A stretch of DNA of 39,759 nt, taken from assembly GCA_017551725.1 (NCBI GenBank), contig JAFZKY010000011.1:1-39759 (forward strand), given 5' to 3'. Both the position numbers and the translations under genes were made by a program. The notes below the pieces were generated by a model. The model saw only the letters and a list, made by a program, of their open reading frames with translations. It made no database searches and was not told the origin of the DNA. This document shows positions 33,737 to 39,759 of this stretch, piece by piece. How positions within the stretch are numbered: the first letter of the stretch is position 1; every line of letters begins with the position of its first letter. The stretch is from Bacteroidales bacterium (GTDB taxonomy: Bacteria > Bacteroidota > Bacteroidia > Bacteroidales > WCHB1-69).

Positions 33737-34903
33737 ATGAATCTCGATTTCACATTTCAGAATCCCACCCGCATTCATTTCGGTCGCACGGCGATGCAGC
33801 ATCTGCCGGAAGAGCTGCGCCATTATGGACCGAATGTTTTGTTGGTATATGGCAAAAATTCCATTAAAAAGAGCGGCTTGTATGACGAAGTGATGCGCAT
33901 CTTGCACGAAAACGGCAAGAATGTTGCGGAACTGCCCGGCATCAAGTCCAACCCCACGTATGCGCAGATGATGGAGGGGGCGCGGCTGGTGCGCGAGCAT
34001 AACGCGGATCTCATTCTGGCCGTCGGCGGCGGTTCGGTGGTGGACTGCTCCAAGGGCATCTCCGCCTCGGCCTACTGCGAGGGCGACCCCTGGGTGCGCT
34101 ACTGGGAGAACGGCGAGCCGGTCACAAATCCGGTGGTCCCGATAGGCTCCATCCTGACCATGACGGGCACGGCCTCCGAGATGAACGGCGGCTCCGTCAT
34201 CACCCACGAGGACAAGAAACTGAAACTCGGGCGCGTGTTCCCGCTGGAGTCAATGGCCCCGCGATTCTCCATCCTCAATCCCGAGTTCACGTTCACCGTA
34301 CCTCAATATCAGATGGTGAGCGGCATCTTCGACATCTTCTCCCATCTCATGGAGCAGTATTTCTCCGGCGACGACGACTGCGTGAGCGACTACCTGCTGG
34401 AGGGCGACATGCTGGCCCTCATCAGCGCCGCCCGCAAGGCTGTGAAAGACCCGCACGACTACGAGGCCCGCAGCAATATCATGTGGTGCGCCACCATGGG
34501 ACTGAACAAGATACTGGCCCTCTCTAAGACGCAAGACTGGGAGGTGCACATGATCGAGCATCAGCTGGGGGCCTACACCGACTGCGCCCACGGCATCGGG
34601 TTGGCCATCATTTCGGTACCTTACTACCGTTATATATATAAATATGGTATGCACCGTTTTGTCCGTTATGCAAAGAATATCTGGCATGTGGATCCCGCTG
34701 GCAAGACCGACGAGCAGATTGCCTTGGAGGGCATCCAGGCGTTGAGCGACTTCATTGCCGAGATGGGCATCCCGCAGACGTTGCGCGAGGTGGGGGCCAC
34801 GGAGGAGATGCTGCCCGCCATCGCCGAGTCCACCATCAAGTGCGGCGGCTACTACGTGCCCACCACGGAGGATGTGTTGAACATCTTGAAAGCCTGTTAT
34901 TGA
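33737..34903 (+). CDS. Iron-containing alcohol dehydrogenase (YqhD/butanol dehydrogenase type)
   Basis: A 388-residue group III alcohol dehydrogenase. The NAD(P)-binding loop is LAVGGGSVVDCSKGIS (95-109). Metal ligands expected for the family are present: Asp199 and His203 in GIFDIFSHLMEQYF, His271 in VHMIEHQLGAY and His285 in DCAHGIG. The family reduces aldehydes such as butanal or short toxic aldehydes with NAD(P)H. The Gly at position 97-99 region alone does not decide NADH versus NADPH. It faces away from htpG; downstream it runs into a decayed gene fragment with no visible terminator. Confidence 0.9.
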   Translation: MNLDFTFQNPTRIHFGRTAMQHLPEELRHYGPNVLLVYGKNSIKKSGLYDEVMRILHENGKNVAELPGIKSNPTYAQMMEGARLVREHNADLILAVGGGSVVDCSKGISASAYCEGDPWVRYWENGEPVTNPVVPIGSILTMTGTASEMNGGSVITHEDKKLKLGRVFPLESMAPRFSILNPEFTFTVPQYQMVSGIFDIFSHLMEQYFSGDDDCVSDYLLEGDMLALISAARKAVKDPHDYEARSNIMWCATMGLNKILALSKTQDWEVHMIEHQLGAYTDCAHGIGLAIISVPYYRYIYKYGMHRFVRYAKNIWHVDPAGKTDEQIALEGIQALSDFIAEMGIPQTLREVGATEEMLPAIAESTIKCGGYYVPTTEDVLNILKACY

Positions 34904-34942
34904 GGGTCGTGGTTGTTTGATTTTAAGGGGATTTGTCATTAG

Positions 34943-35239
34943 TGGATACCCAAGGCCTTGGCCTCCACGGAGGGCTGGTACACCGAAGCAGTCATGGACG
35001 ACTGCGCCGTGGGCAATAACCAGAGTGCAAACAATGCCACGGGCTTTTCCGCCGTTCCGGCAGGCGACTGTAACGGCTCGTCGTTCGAATACGCGGGCAC
35101 CTTCGCCACCTTCTGGTCTTCTACGCAGGACTACACAGGCTACGTGCGTTACTGCAGCCTGAACTCCAACACCCCCAACGTGGTCATCAATAAAGAATTC
35201 GGGTACTTCGGGTTTTCCGTCCGCTGTCTCCGCGATTAA
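34943..35239 (+). pseudogene. C-terminal fragment of a Fib_succ_major domain protein
   Basis: A frame of 98 codons, opened directly after a TAG at 34940, reads WIPKALASTEGWYTEAV and then NNATGFSAVPAGDCNG, GTFATFWSSTQDYTGYVRY and GYFGFSVRCLRD to its stop. These are the last segments of the Fib_succ_major paralogous domain (FSALPAG, FWSST, GFSVRCVRD), which is found at the end of many Bacteroidetes and Fibrobacter surface proteins. The upstream part of the domain, the signal peptide and any start codon are missing; the fragment joins the alcohol dehydrogenase region 39 bp after its stop. It is therefore a remnant, perhaps left by deletion or recombination between paralogues. Confidence 0.7.
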
Positions 35240-35252
35240 AAAAAACAGACTC

Positions 35253-35369
35253 CAAAACCGGAAGGCCGACGGTAGGAGGCCAACCGGTTTTGACCTTTTG
35301 GAATGAGCGCCTCCCAAGCGCGACAGCGCAAGGGGGGCGCAAAAAAAAATGGAAAGCCGCCTGAGGCGG
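35253..35369. repeat. Three consecutive hairpins behind the Fib_succ_major fragment
   Basis: Hairpin 1 (35253-35292): CAAAACCGG and its complement, then AA facing AA, then GGCC/GGCC and a 10-nt loop. Hairpin 2 (35307-35340): GCGCCTCCC with GGGGGGCGC, again AA facing AA, then GCGC-GACA-GCGC. Hairpin 3 (35357-35369): CCGCC-TGA-GGCGG. Hairpin 2 is followed by nine A, not T, so it is no terminator for the plus strand. The region 35240-35508 has no gene I can support. Confidence 0.65.
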
Positions 35370-35508
35370 ACGAATTTTGGAATTGGCAAAATGAGCTGTC
35401 TTGGATGGTACTGTAAATCCGCATGTGTTTTGTGTGGTCGTGACTAATGGCATCAGAATCCGAAAGAGATAAACGGAGAAAGCTGAAAGTCCGGAAAAGA
35501 GTAGGTGT

Positions 35509-35526
35509 AAAAACCTGTCTGACAGG
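35509..35526 (-). terminator. Terminator of the AAA_14/DUF4143 gene
   Basis: CCTGT-CAG-ACAGG (minus strand) is followed by five T (A-run 35509-35513). It lies 22 nt after the ATPase stop codon. Confidence 0.7.
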
Positions 35527-35547
35527 GGAAATGCGCTCTTTAACAGA

Positions 35548-36702
35548 TTAATGAGAAAGTAGAGAGGAATAATGCAAAATTTCGATGTTGGTGTCCCGAC
35601 GTTCTTGTGAACCATTATAGATCACGGCGCGGTGCGTGAGACGCGATGAGAGTTGCTCGGGTAGATTGCGAAAACCAGTTTCAAACGAGGAACTATAGGT
35701 GGCCGCAGATTTTATCTCATATGCCTCAAGGCCTGTACCATTTGGTACAAGAAGGTCGATTTCGTTCCCGTTGGAGTCCCGGTAAAACATCAACCCCGCC
35801 TCGCAACCGGAATTTGTGCGCCGTTTCATCACATCTGCGACGACCAGGTTCTCAAACAAATGTCCGCGCATCCGGTCGGTCTGCAACTGGCGTTCATTCT
35901 CAATGCCCATCAGGTAGCAGGCCAATCCTGTATCGTAGAAATAGAGTTTTGGTGTCTTGGTCAAGCGCTTGCGTGTGTTTTCGTAGTAAGGATGCAGCAT
36001 AAAGACAATGTAGGATGCCTGAAGCACCGACAGCCAGGCACGGATGGTGTTGACTGCCACCCCCACCTCGTTAGACAACTCGCTGGCGTTGAAAAGACTT
36101 CCAACACGGCCTGCGCAGAGCTTGAGAAAGGTCTGAAAACGGTAGAGGTCGCTGATCTGCAAGAACCCGCGCACATCGCGTTCCAAGTAGGTACGGACGT
36201 ATGCTGGATAGAAAAGCCGAGGAATGTTCAGGTCCGCATGCAGTGAAGGGTAAAAACCAGAATATATCAGTCGGTTAACATCCGAAATGTCGGAGGCATT
36301 ATCCGACATTTCTTGCAGTGACAATGGCAGGAGTTCAAGAACGGCCGTGCGTCCCGCAAGTGACTGCGTGATACTGCTCTGCAGACTGAATTGCGAACTC
36401 CCCGAAAGGAGGAACTTACGCTGTGGGTGTTCGTCCACAATGCCTTGCAGGTATGAGAGCAGGGCAGGAGTGTTTTGGACCTCGTCGAGAATCATACCGT
36501 CGCTCCCCTGTGCAAGAAAAGCTGTCGGATCGGATATAGCCATTTCTCTCGTGTCCGGATTCTCTAAGGAGAAGTAGGGCAGTTCTGGATACATACTCTT
36601 CAGTAGTGTAGTTTTGCCCGATTGGCGCGGACCTGTGATAGTCACAACGGAAAAATAACGCAGATTCTTAAGTATTGTATTCTTTAACGTTCTATTAATC
36701 AT
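35548..36702 (-). CDS. AAA_14/DUF4143 ATPase
   Basis: A 384-residue protein with an N-terminal P-loop ATPase (Walker A GPRQSGKTT at 24-32; Walker B GMILDEVQNTP near 70; sensor segment LLSGSSQF near 115) and a C-terminal DUF4143 domain. The C-terminal part contains NEIDLLVPNG and LEAYEIKSA, the E-x-D...ExK pattern of a PD-(D/E)XK nuclease-like fold; helix-turn-helix-like ELSNEVGVAVNTIRAWLSVL precedes it. These proteins are very common in Bacteroidetes, often as lone genes, and their function is unknown; links to DNA or mobile elements have been suggested. It has its own promoter in an inverted repeat and its own terminator. Confidence 0.88.
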   Translation of the reverse strand: MINRTLKNTILKNLRYFSVVTITGPRQSGKTTLLKSMYPELPYFSLENPDTREMAISDPTAFLAQGSDGMILDEVQNTPALLSYLQGIVDEHPQRKFLLSGSSQFSLQSSITQSLAGRTAVLELLPLSLQEMSDNASDISDVNRLIYSGFYPSLHADLNIPRLFYPAYVRTYLERDVRGFLQISDLYRFQTFLKLCAGRVGSLFNASELSNEVGVAVNTIRAWLSVLQASYIVFMLHPYYENTRKRLTKTPKLYFYDTGLACYLMGIENERQLQTDRMRGHLFENLVVADVMKRRTNSGCEAGLMFYRDSNGNEIDLLVPNGTGLEAYEIKSAATYSSSFETGFRNLPEQLSSRLTHRAVIYNGSQERRDTNIEILHYSSLLSH

Positions 36703-36741
36703 AACAATATACTATTTTTATGTAATCATGCAACAACGCTG

Positions 36742-36749
36742 CAAATTTA
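36742..36749 (-). promoter_or_regulatory. -7 promoter element of the AAA_14/DUF4143 gene
   Basis: TAAATTTG on the minus strand fits TAnnTTTG and lies 39 nt before the ATG at 36702, inside the left arm of the inverted repeat. Confidence 0.65.
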
Positions 36750-36819
36750 CATAAAAATCATTGCGATAAGCGATTGACAGAAATTTTCCGCAACACATTG
36801 TTGTTCAAAGAATATTATG

Positions 36820-36827
36820 TAGATTTG
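36820..36827 (+). promoter_or_regulatory. -33/-7 promoter of the TPR-protein gene
   Basis: TAGATTTG fits TAnnTTTG, with TTG at 36798-36800 at a 19-nt spacing. It lies in the right arm of the inverted repeat. The leader of about 100 nt contains GGACCTC (36857-36863) and its complement GAGGTCC (36903-36909), which could fold. Confidence 0.65.
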
Positions 36828-36933
36828 CAGCGTCATATTTTCAGATTATGTTCAACGGACCTCGCATGGTCTAGGAGGTGTGGCGCGAAAGGGTTAAAAA
36901 TAGAGGTCCCCTTAATCGTAAGATTTTGTTTTT

Positions 36934-37944
36934 ATGAAATTCAGATTATTCCTTTTGGCCGTTTTGCTCACTATGGGGACTGCCCTTTCGGCGCAGAAAT
37001 TGCACAATCTGCGTGAAATCATGGATATTATGACCGCTTCCGATGTCACCTATTCCATTGCAAGTGCTGATTTCTCCGATTCCGTATATGATTATACCAA
37101 AAATTTGTTGGGCAATAATGTCTATCGGACAAAAGGATCCAATGGTATGGAAATCAAGGAGTATGAACTGGAAGGGCAGGCGGCGGAACTGTTCGACGAG
37201 GCGGAGAACTTCTTTCAGAAGCAGAACTACTCCTCGGCTCGCAGCCGTTACCAGAAGGTGCTTGAGCTGAACCCCACATGTTACAAAGTCATCTCCTATA
37301 TCGGCGACACCTATTTCCATGAAGGTGATTTGCAGAAAGCCCGCGAATGGTATAAAAAGGCTATTGACAAAAACTATATCGATTATCTTGCCCATTGGTT
37401 TTATGCCGATGCATGTTTGGGTTTGGGCGACAAGCAGACGGCTCTGCGGGAGATTACTATTGCCAAGGTGCTGAACCGGAATAATCCGCGTTTGACCAAA
37501 AAGTTGCAGGAAATATACAAACTCAACAAGTTGGATTACAAGGACTGGTACTTCACACCTAAATATGCTTTGGAAAAGACCTATGATGCCAAACGCGATA
37601 AGGATGTGGTGAAAGTGTCGTATGGGGATTACTGGTTGGGATATGCGCTGGTGCAGGCTGTATGGCATTATGAACCGGGCTATGCCGAGAGTATGGACAA
37701 CAGTTTTCTGTTGCAATCGAAAGAGGCTGTGGCGGCTGTGGCCCTTTCTACGGATAAGAAAGTCCGCAAGAAGGATATAGCATTGAGAGTGTTGGACAAG
37801 GCTTTGTCAGATGGAACATTTGAGGCGTATGTCTTGTATGAGGATATTCTGCCTCGAAATCCGGGTGTGTGCTGGTATCTGGACGAGGAGGCGGTGGGAA
37901 AGCTGGCCGACTATGTGCTGAAGGTTCGCTGTAAGGTCAAATAG
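36934..37944 (+). CDS. Periplasmic or secreted TPR-repeat protein
   Basis: A 336-residue protein with a signal peptide (MKFRLFLLAVLLTMGTALSA, cleavage near 20). Residues about 79-185 form tetratricopeptide repeats: AAELFDEAENFFQKQNYSSA, YIGDTYFHEGDLQKAREWYK and WFYADACLGLGDKQTALREI, with the Trp/Gly/Ala/Pro pattern of the repeat. The remainder has conserved aromatic residues but no domain I recognise. TPR domains bind peptides and assemble complexes, so an envelope scaffold role is likely but unspecific. It is followed after 13 bp by the hotdog thioesterase and transcribed from the mirrored promoter region. Confidence 0.78.
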   Translation: MKFRLFLLAVLLTMGTALSAQKLHNLREIMDIMTASDVTYSIASADFSDSVYDYTKNLLGNNVYRTKGSNGMEIKEYELEGQAAELFDEAENFFQKQNYSSARSRYQKVLELNPTCYKVISYIGDTYFHEGDLQKAREWYKKAIDKNYIDYLAHWFYADACLGLGDKQTALREITIAKVLNRNNPRLTKKLQEIYKLNKLDYKDWYFTPKYALEKTYDAKRDKDVVKVSYGDYWLGYALVQAVWHYEPGYAESMDNSFLLQSKEAVAAVALSTDKKVRKKDIALRVLDKALSDGTFEAYVLYEDILPRNPGVCWYLDEEAVGKLADYVLKVRCKVK

Positions 37945-37957
37945 AATTCCTTGCCGG

Positions 37958-38485
37958 ATGAAAAAGATAATCAATCCATGGGTAGGGAACACCAACGGCT
38001 ACAACTGTTTCGGGTGCGACCCGAACAATCCGATGGGTATGCGCATGGACTTCTACTGGGATGGGGAGGATGTGGTGTCGGTGTGGAAGGCCGGCGCGAA
38101 CCATGTGAGCTGGATTGACACGCTGCACGGCGGCTTGCAGGCTACTTTATTGGACGAGATTTGCGGCTGGGTGGTCTTCTACCAGTTGCAGACATCGGGC
38201 GTGACGGCCAAGATGGAGATGCGCTACCGCAAGCCCGTGAGCACGCTGTGGCCGTACATACTGCTGCGCGCCCGCCTGGTGGAGCAGAAACGCACGCTGG
38301 CCGTCGTCAAGGGCGAGATTTGGAGTCCCGACGGCGTGCTGTGCGCCGAGTGTACGTGTACCTATTTTGTGTATCCTACGGAAAAAGCCGTTGAAATGGG
38401 CTATGAACCCGCGTTGCTGGACAACGAGGATGTTGATTTGCAAGAAGTGATCCATCGGCGGGTGTATAAGGACATTCGCCGGTAA
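37958..38485 (+). CDS. PaaI-type hotdog-fold thioesterase
   Basis: A 175-residue single hotdog-domain protein. The family hallmark is present as LHGGLQATLLDEICGW (56-71), with the helix residues Asp66/Glu67 near the active site; the opening CFGCDPNNPMGMRMDF (17-32) is the usual first strand of this group. Such enzymes hydrolyse acyl-CoA or acyl-carrier thioesters. The Cys17/Cys20 pair is common in this subgroup. It follows the TPR gene by 13 bp and is probably co-transcribed, but there is no functional link to suggest a substrate. Confidence 0.85.
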   Translation: MKKIINPWVGNTNGYNCFGCDPNNPMGMRMDFYWDGEDVVSVWKAGANHVSWIDTLHGGLQATLLDEICGWVVFYQLQTSGVTAKMEMRYRKPVSTLWPYILLRARLVEQKRTLAVVKGEIWSPDGVLCAECTCTYFVYPTEKAVEMGYEPALLDNEDVDLQEVIHRRVYKDIRR

Positions 38486-38606
38486 CGGGGATTACCGCGT
38501 GAACATGTTGGCCCGTGAGGGTGATGAGAATAAGGGTTGTCCGTTTATTAACATACGGATGTTCCTCTTTTTTATGTTGTTAGTGTTTCAAGTGCGATAA
38601 ATGTGA

Positions 38607-38614
38607 TACTTTTG
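38607..38614 (+). promoter_or_regulatory. -7 promoter element of the small outer-membrane protein gene
   Basis: TACTTTTG fits TAnnTTTG and lies 90 nt before the ATG at 38704. A T-rich GTTTC sits about 18 nt upstream where the -33 element is expected. Confidence 0.6.
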
Positions 38615-38703
38615 CACAGTATTGCGTCCCGTTCCATGTGAATGTGGGCGTGAAAATTGATTTTAAAACGAATCACGATATTGTTTAACTAAAAAACGTA
38701 AAA

Positions 38704-39261
38704 ATGAAAAAATTAAGCATGCTTTTCTTGGCGTTGGGCCTTGTGTGGGCCGTCAACGCGCAGGCTCCCTACCGTCACAGCATTGGTGTGACGCTGGGCA
38801 ACATGGAGGCGTTCTCCTACAAGACGTTTTTCACCGACCATCTGGCTTTCAGCGTGGATGCCGGGTACAAGTGGACGCTATCGCCCGCCAATTACGTGCA
38901 AAAGGGCACCGGTTATGTGTGGCACGATAACCTTTCGTGGGTGACGACGATTGAGGCCAACCCCAACCTGATGTATGAGGCTCCCACCAGTGCCGGCGGT
39001 TTGCATTGGTTTGTGGGTGGCGGTCTCAGCGCCGGTTACGGCTGGACCAATTTCCGCTACGGCGACATTTACGACTACTACACCAGAACGTTCTTCGGTA
39101 AGGTGGGTGTCAATGCCATCGGCGGCATTGAGTATAAGTTCAAATTCCCGCTTACCCTCCAGGCAGACATCCGTCCCGGTTTCGGCATGTTGTTCAACCG
39201 CGACTACCACGTCCACTATTTCGACTGGGGTGTCATGGTGGGTGCCCGCTACGCATTCTAA
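38704..39261 (+). CDS. Small outer-membrane beta-barrel protein
   Basis: A 185-residue protein with a signal peptide (MKKLSMLFLALGLVWAVNAQ, residues 1-20) and a mature chain of about eight amphipathic strands ending in WGVMVGARYAF, with the terminal Phe typical of barrels inserted by the BAM complex. Strand pairs such as YRHSIGVTLGN, HWFVGGGLSAGYGWTNF and GGIEYKFKFPLTLQADIRPGFG resemble the OmpW/porin-family type of small barrels. Function is unknown. It is a single gene with its own promoter and terminator. Confidence 0.8.
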   Translation: MKKLSMLFLALGLVWAVNAQAPYRHSIGVTLGNMEAFSYKTFFTDHLAFSVDAGYKWTLSPANYVQKGTGYVWHDNLSWVTTIEANPNLMYEAPTSAGGLHWFVGGGLSAGYGWTNFRYGDIYDYYTRTFFGKVGVNAIGGIEYKFKFPLTLQADIRPGFGMLFNRDYHVHYFDWGVMVGARYAF

Positions 39262-39309
39262 CAGGGTGGGGGAGGCTTCTCCCGTCCTGAACGAGACATC
39301 ATTGTCAAA

Positions 39310-39342
39310 AGAGGAAGATCCTTCGGGGTCTCCTCTTTTTTT
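39310..39342 (+). terminator. Terminator of the small outer-membrane protein gene
   Basis: AGAGG-A-A-GATCC pairs with GGTCT-CCTCT around a TTCG tetraloop with one bulge, followed by seven T (39336-39342). It lies 48 nt after the stop. Confidence 0.88.
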
Positions 39343-39392
39343 GTTGGCAATAATATAGATGTTGATCCTAGAAGAGTATGACGACATTTTCC

Positions 39393-39564
39393 CATTGTTT
39401 GTAATGTTCGTGGCACCTCGGTGCCGCACAATGTTAACTCCCCTTCTAATTTTTAGATTTGACGAATGAACGAGTGCAGAGGCAAAGCTGGCTTTGACTA
39501 TGCCGAGTGATGAGGAAAAGAAGGCGTAGCCTTCAACGGGTGCCCGAAGGGCGGGGTAGTTAAT
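39393..39564 (-). ncRNA. Candidate structured RNA element at the 3' end of the DUF559 gene
   Basis: GTTAACTCCCC (39433-39443) pairs with GGGGTAGTTAAT (39553-39564) through 11 pairs with one bulged T, closing a domain of about 110 nt. Inside are hairpins CAAAG-CTGG-CTTTG (39483-39496), GAAGGC-GTA-GCCTTC (39520-39534) and GCCC-GAA-GGGC (39542-39552). Outside it are GGCACC-TC-GGTGCC (39412-39425) and CATT/AATG (39393-39406). No open frame of this region resembles a protein on either strand. Read on the minus strand it begins 15 nt after the DUF559 stop codon, so it could be that gene's 3' untranslated region or a separate RNA; the strand is inferred from this. It accounts for most of the 318 bp between the neighbouring genes. 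Confidence 0.5.
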
Positions 39565-39579
39565 ATGGAACATCATTCC

Positions 39580-39759
39580 TTATGGCTTCTCTTCATTTCC
39601 ATAATGTTTGACAATGAAGTCTTCCAAGTCCCCCAATACCAGATCCACATGTTGCAGGACATCGTAGTCCGTCGTGCGGAACACGTTTAACCCAAGCCCT
39701 TCCAGATATTCGTCACGCTGCGCATCATAATCCAGTTTCTCGTTGTGGGAGCCGCCGTC
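39580..39759 (-). CDS. DUF559 (nuclease-like) protein, C-terminal fragment (cut by window edge)
   Basis: The last 59 residues are visible and end at the TAA at 39580-39582. They begin DGGSHNEKLDYDAQRDEYLE and continue GLGLNVFRTTDYDVL, which is the C-terminal half of DUF559: the (I/E)DG(G)SH strand, the YDAxRDxxL helix and the GLxVxRxxxxDV strand. DUF559 is related to Vsr/PD-(D/E)XK endonucleases; the acidic residue before GGSH would be part of the active site. The N-terminal half is outside the window. The stop is followed closely by the folded element at 39393-39564. Confidence 0.8.
   Translation of the reverse strand, partial: DGGSHNEKLDYDAQRDEYLEGLGLNVFRTTDYDVLQHVDLVLGDLEDFIVKHYGNEEKP

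Larger units (their letters stand above)
36736..36833. repeat. 19-bp inverted repeat with a promoter element in each arm
   Basis: ACGCTGCAAATTTACATAA (36736-36754) is repeated in inverted form at 36815-36833 with one mismatch, separated by 60 bp. Each arm contains a TAnnTTTG element pointing outward, one to the ATPase gene and one to the TPR gene. The spacer also holds short TTGCG/CGCAA complements. It could be a symmetric operator, an invertible segment or the ends of a small mobile element. Confidence 0.8.

Noticed and set aside
35307-35349. Hairpin 2 near 35307-35340 as an intrinsic terminator
   Set aside because: On the plus strand it is followed by nine A rather than T, and on the minus strand the T-run precedes the stem.
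38878-39576. A 232-codon minus-strand frame across the small barrel gene and the folded element
   Set aside because: Half of it is antisense to a signal-peptide-bearing gene, and the other half coincides with base-paired hairpins, so it is better read as structured non-coding sequence.

Overview
The window comes from a member of the Bacteroidota, most probably the Bacteroidales. The support is a type IX secretion (T9SS/Por) core cluster, gldK-gldL-gldM-gldN behind a PorP/SprF gene; many upstream regions carrying the phylum's -7 promoter element TAnnTTTG; gene starts preceded by A/T-rich leaders rather than Shine-Dalgarno sequences; a glucan operon of a kind known from Bacteroides (debranching enzyme, GT4 transferase, GH57); and Rhs, DUF559 and DUF4143 proteins typical of the phylum. 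Genus and species cannot be told from the sequence.

Layout. 1-2250 is accessory DNA: the first residues of a tyrosine recombinase (minus strand), a patch of short repeats, a stand-alone Rhs tip/toxin gene with its own promoter, a putative immunity gene and a remnant-rich spacer. 2311-6761 (minus) is the alpha-glucan operon. 7031-8644 (minus) is a manganese unit, terC/alx-type plus mntP, behind what reads as a yybP-ykoY (Mn2+) riboswitch with a terminator. The riboswitch starts about 5 nt after a tRNA-Ala(GGC), which itself follows the translation operon rpsL-rpsG-fusA-rpsJ (8912-12357). 12514-14918 (minus) is an unusual unit: a half-length (C-terminal) transketolase, an ECF sigma factor, a short membrane anti-sigma candidate and a Spy-like periplasmic protein.

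15033-24781 (plus) holds a large outer-membrane barrel protein and then the T9SS core. 24869-31716 (plus) holds hldD (LPS core heptose), recQ, a membrane-anchored Skp/OmpH-like protein, a MORN-type protein, tryptophanase and a DUF3109 protein. htpG (minus) overlaps the DUF3109 gene tail to tail. 33737-34903 is an iron-dependent alcohol dehydrogenase. 34943-35547 holds a decayed Fib_succ_major fragment and strong hairpins. Then come an AAA_14/DUF4143 ATPase (minus) and a TPR protein (plus) facing away from each other across a 19-bp inverted repeat that carries a promoter element in each arm, followed by a hotdog thioesterase and a small outer-membrane barrel. The right edge holds the end of a DUF559 nuclease-like gene whose 3' side is a complex folded element closed by an 11-bp long-range stem.

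Most interesting items: the DUF559-linked structured element (39393-39582), the Mn2+ riboswitch placed directly behind a tRNA at the end of the str operon, the mirrored-promoter inverted repeat (36736-36833), the orphan half-transketolase heading a sigma-factor operon, and the self-contained Rhs tip/immunity cassette.
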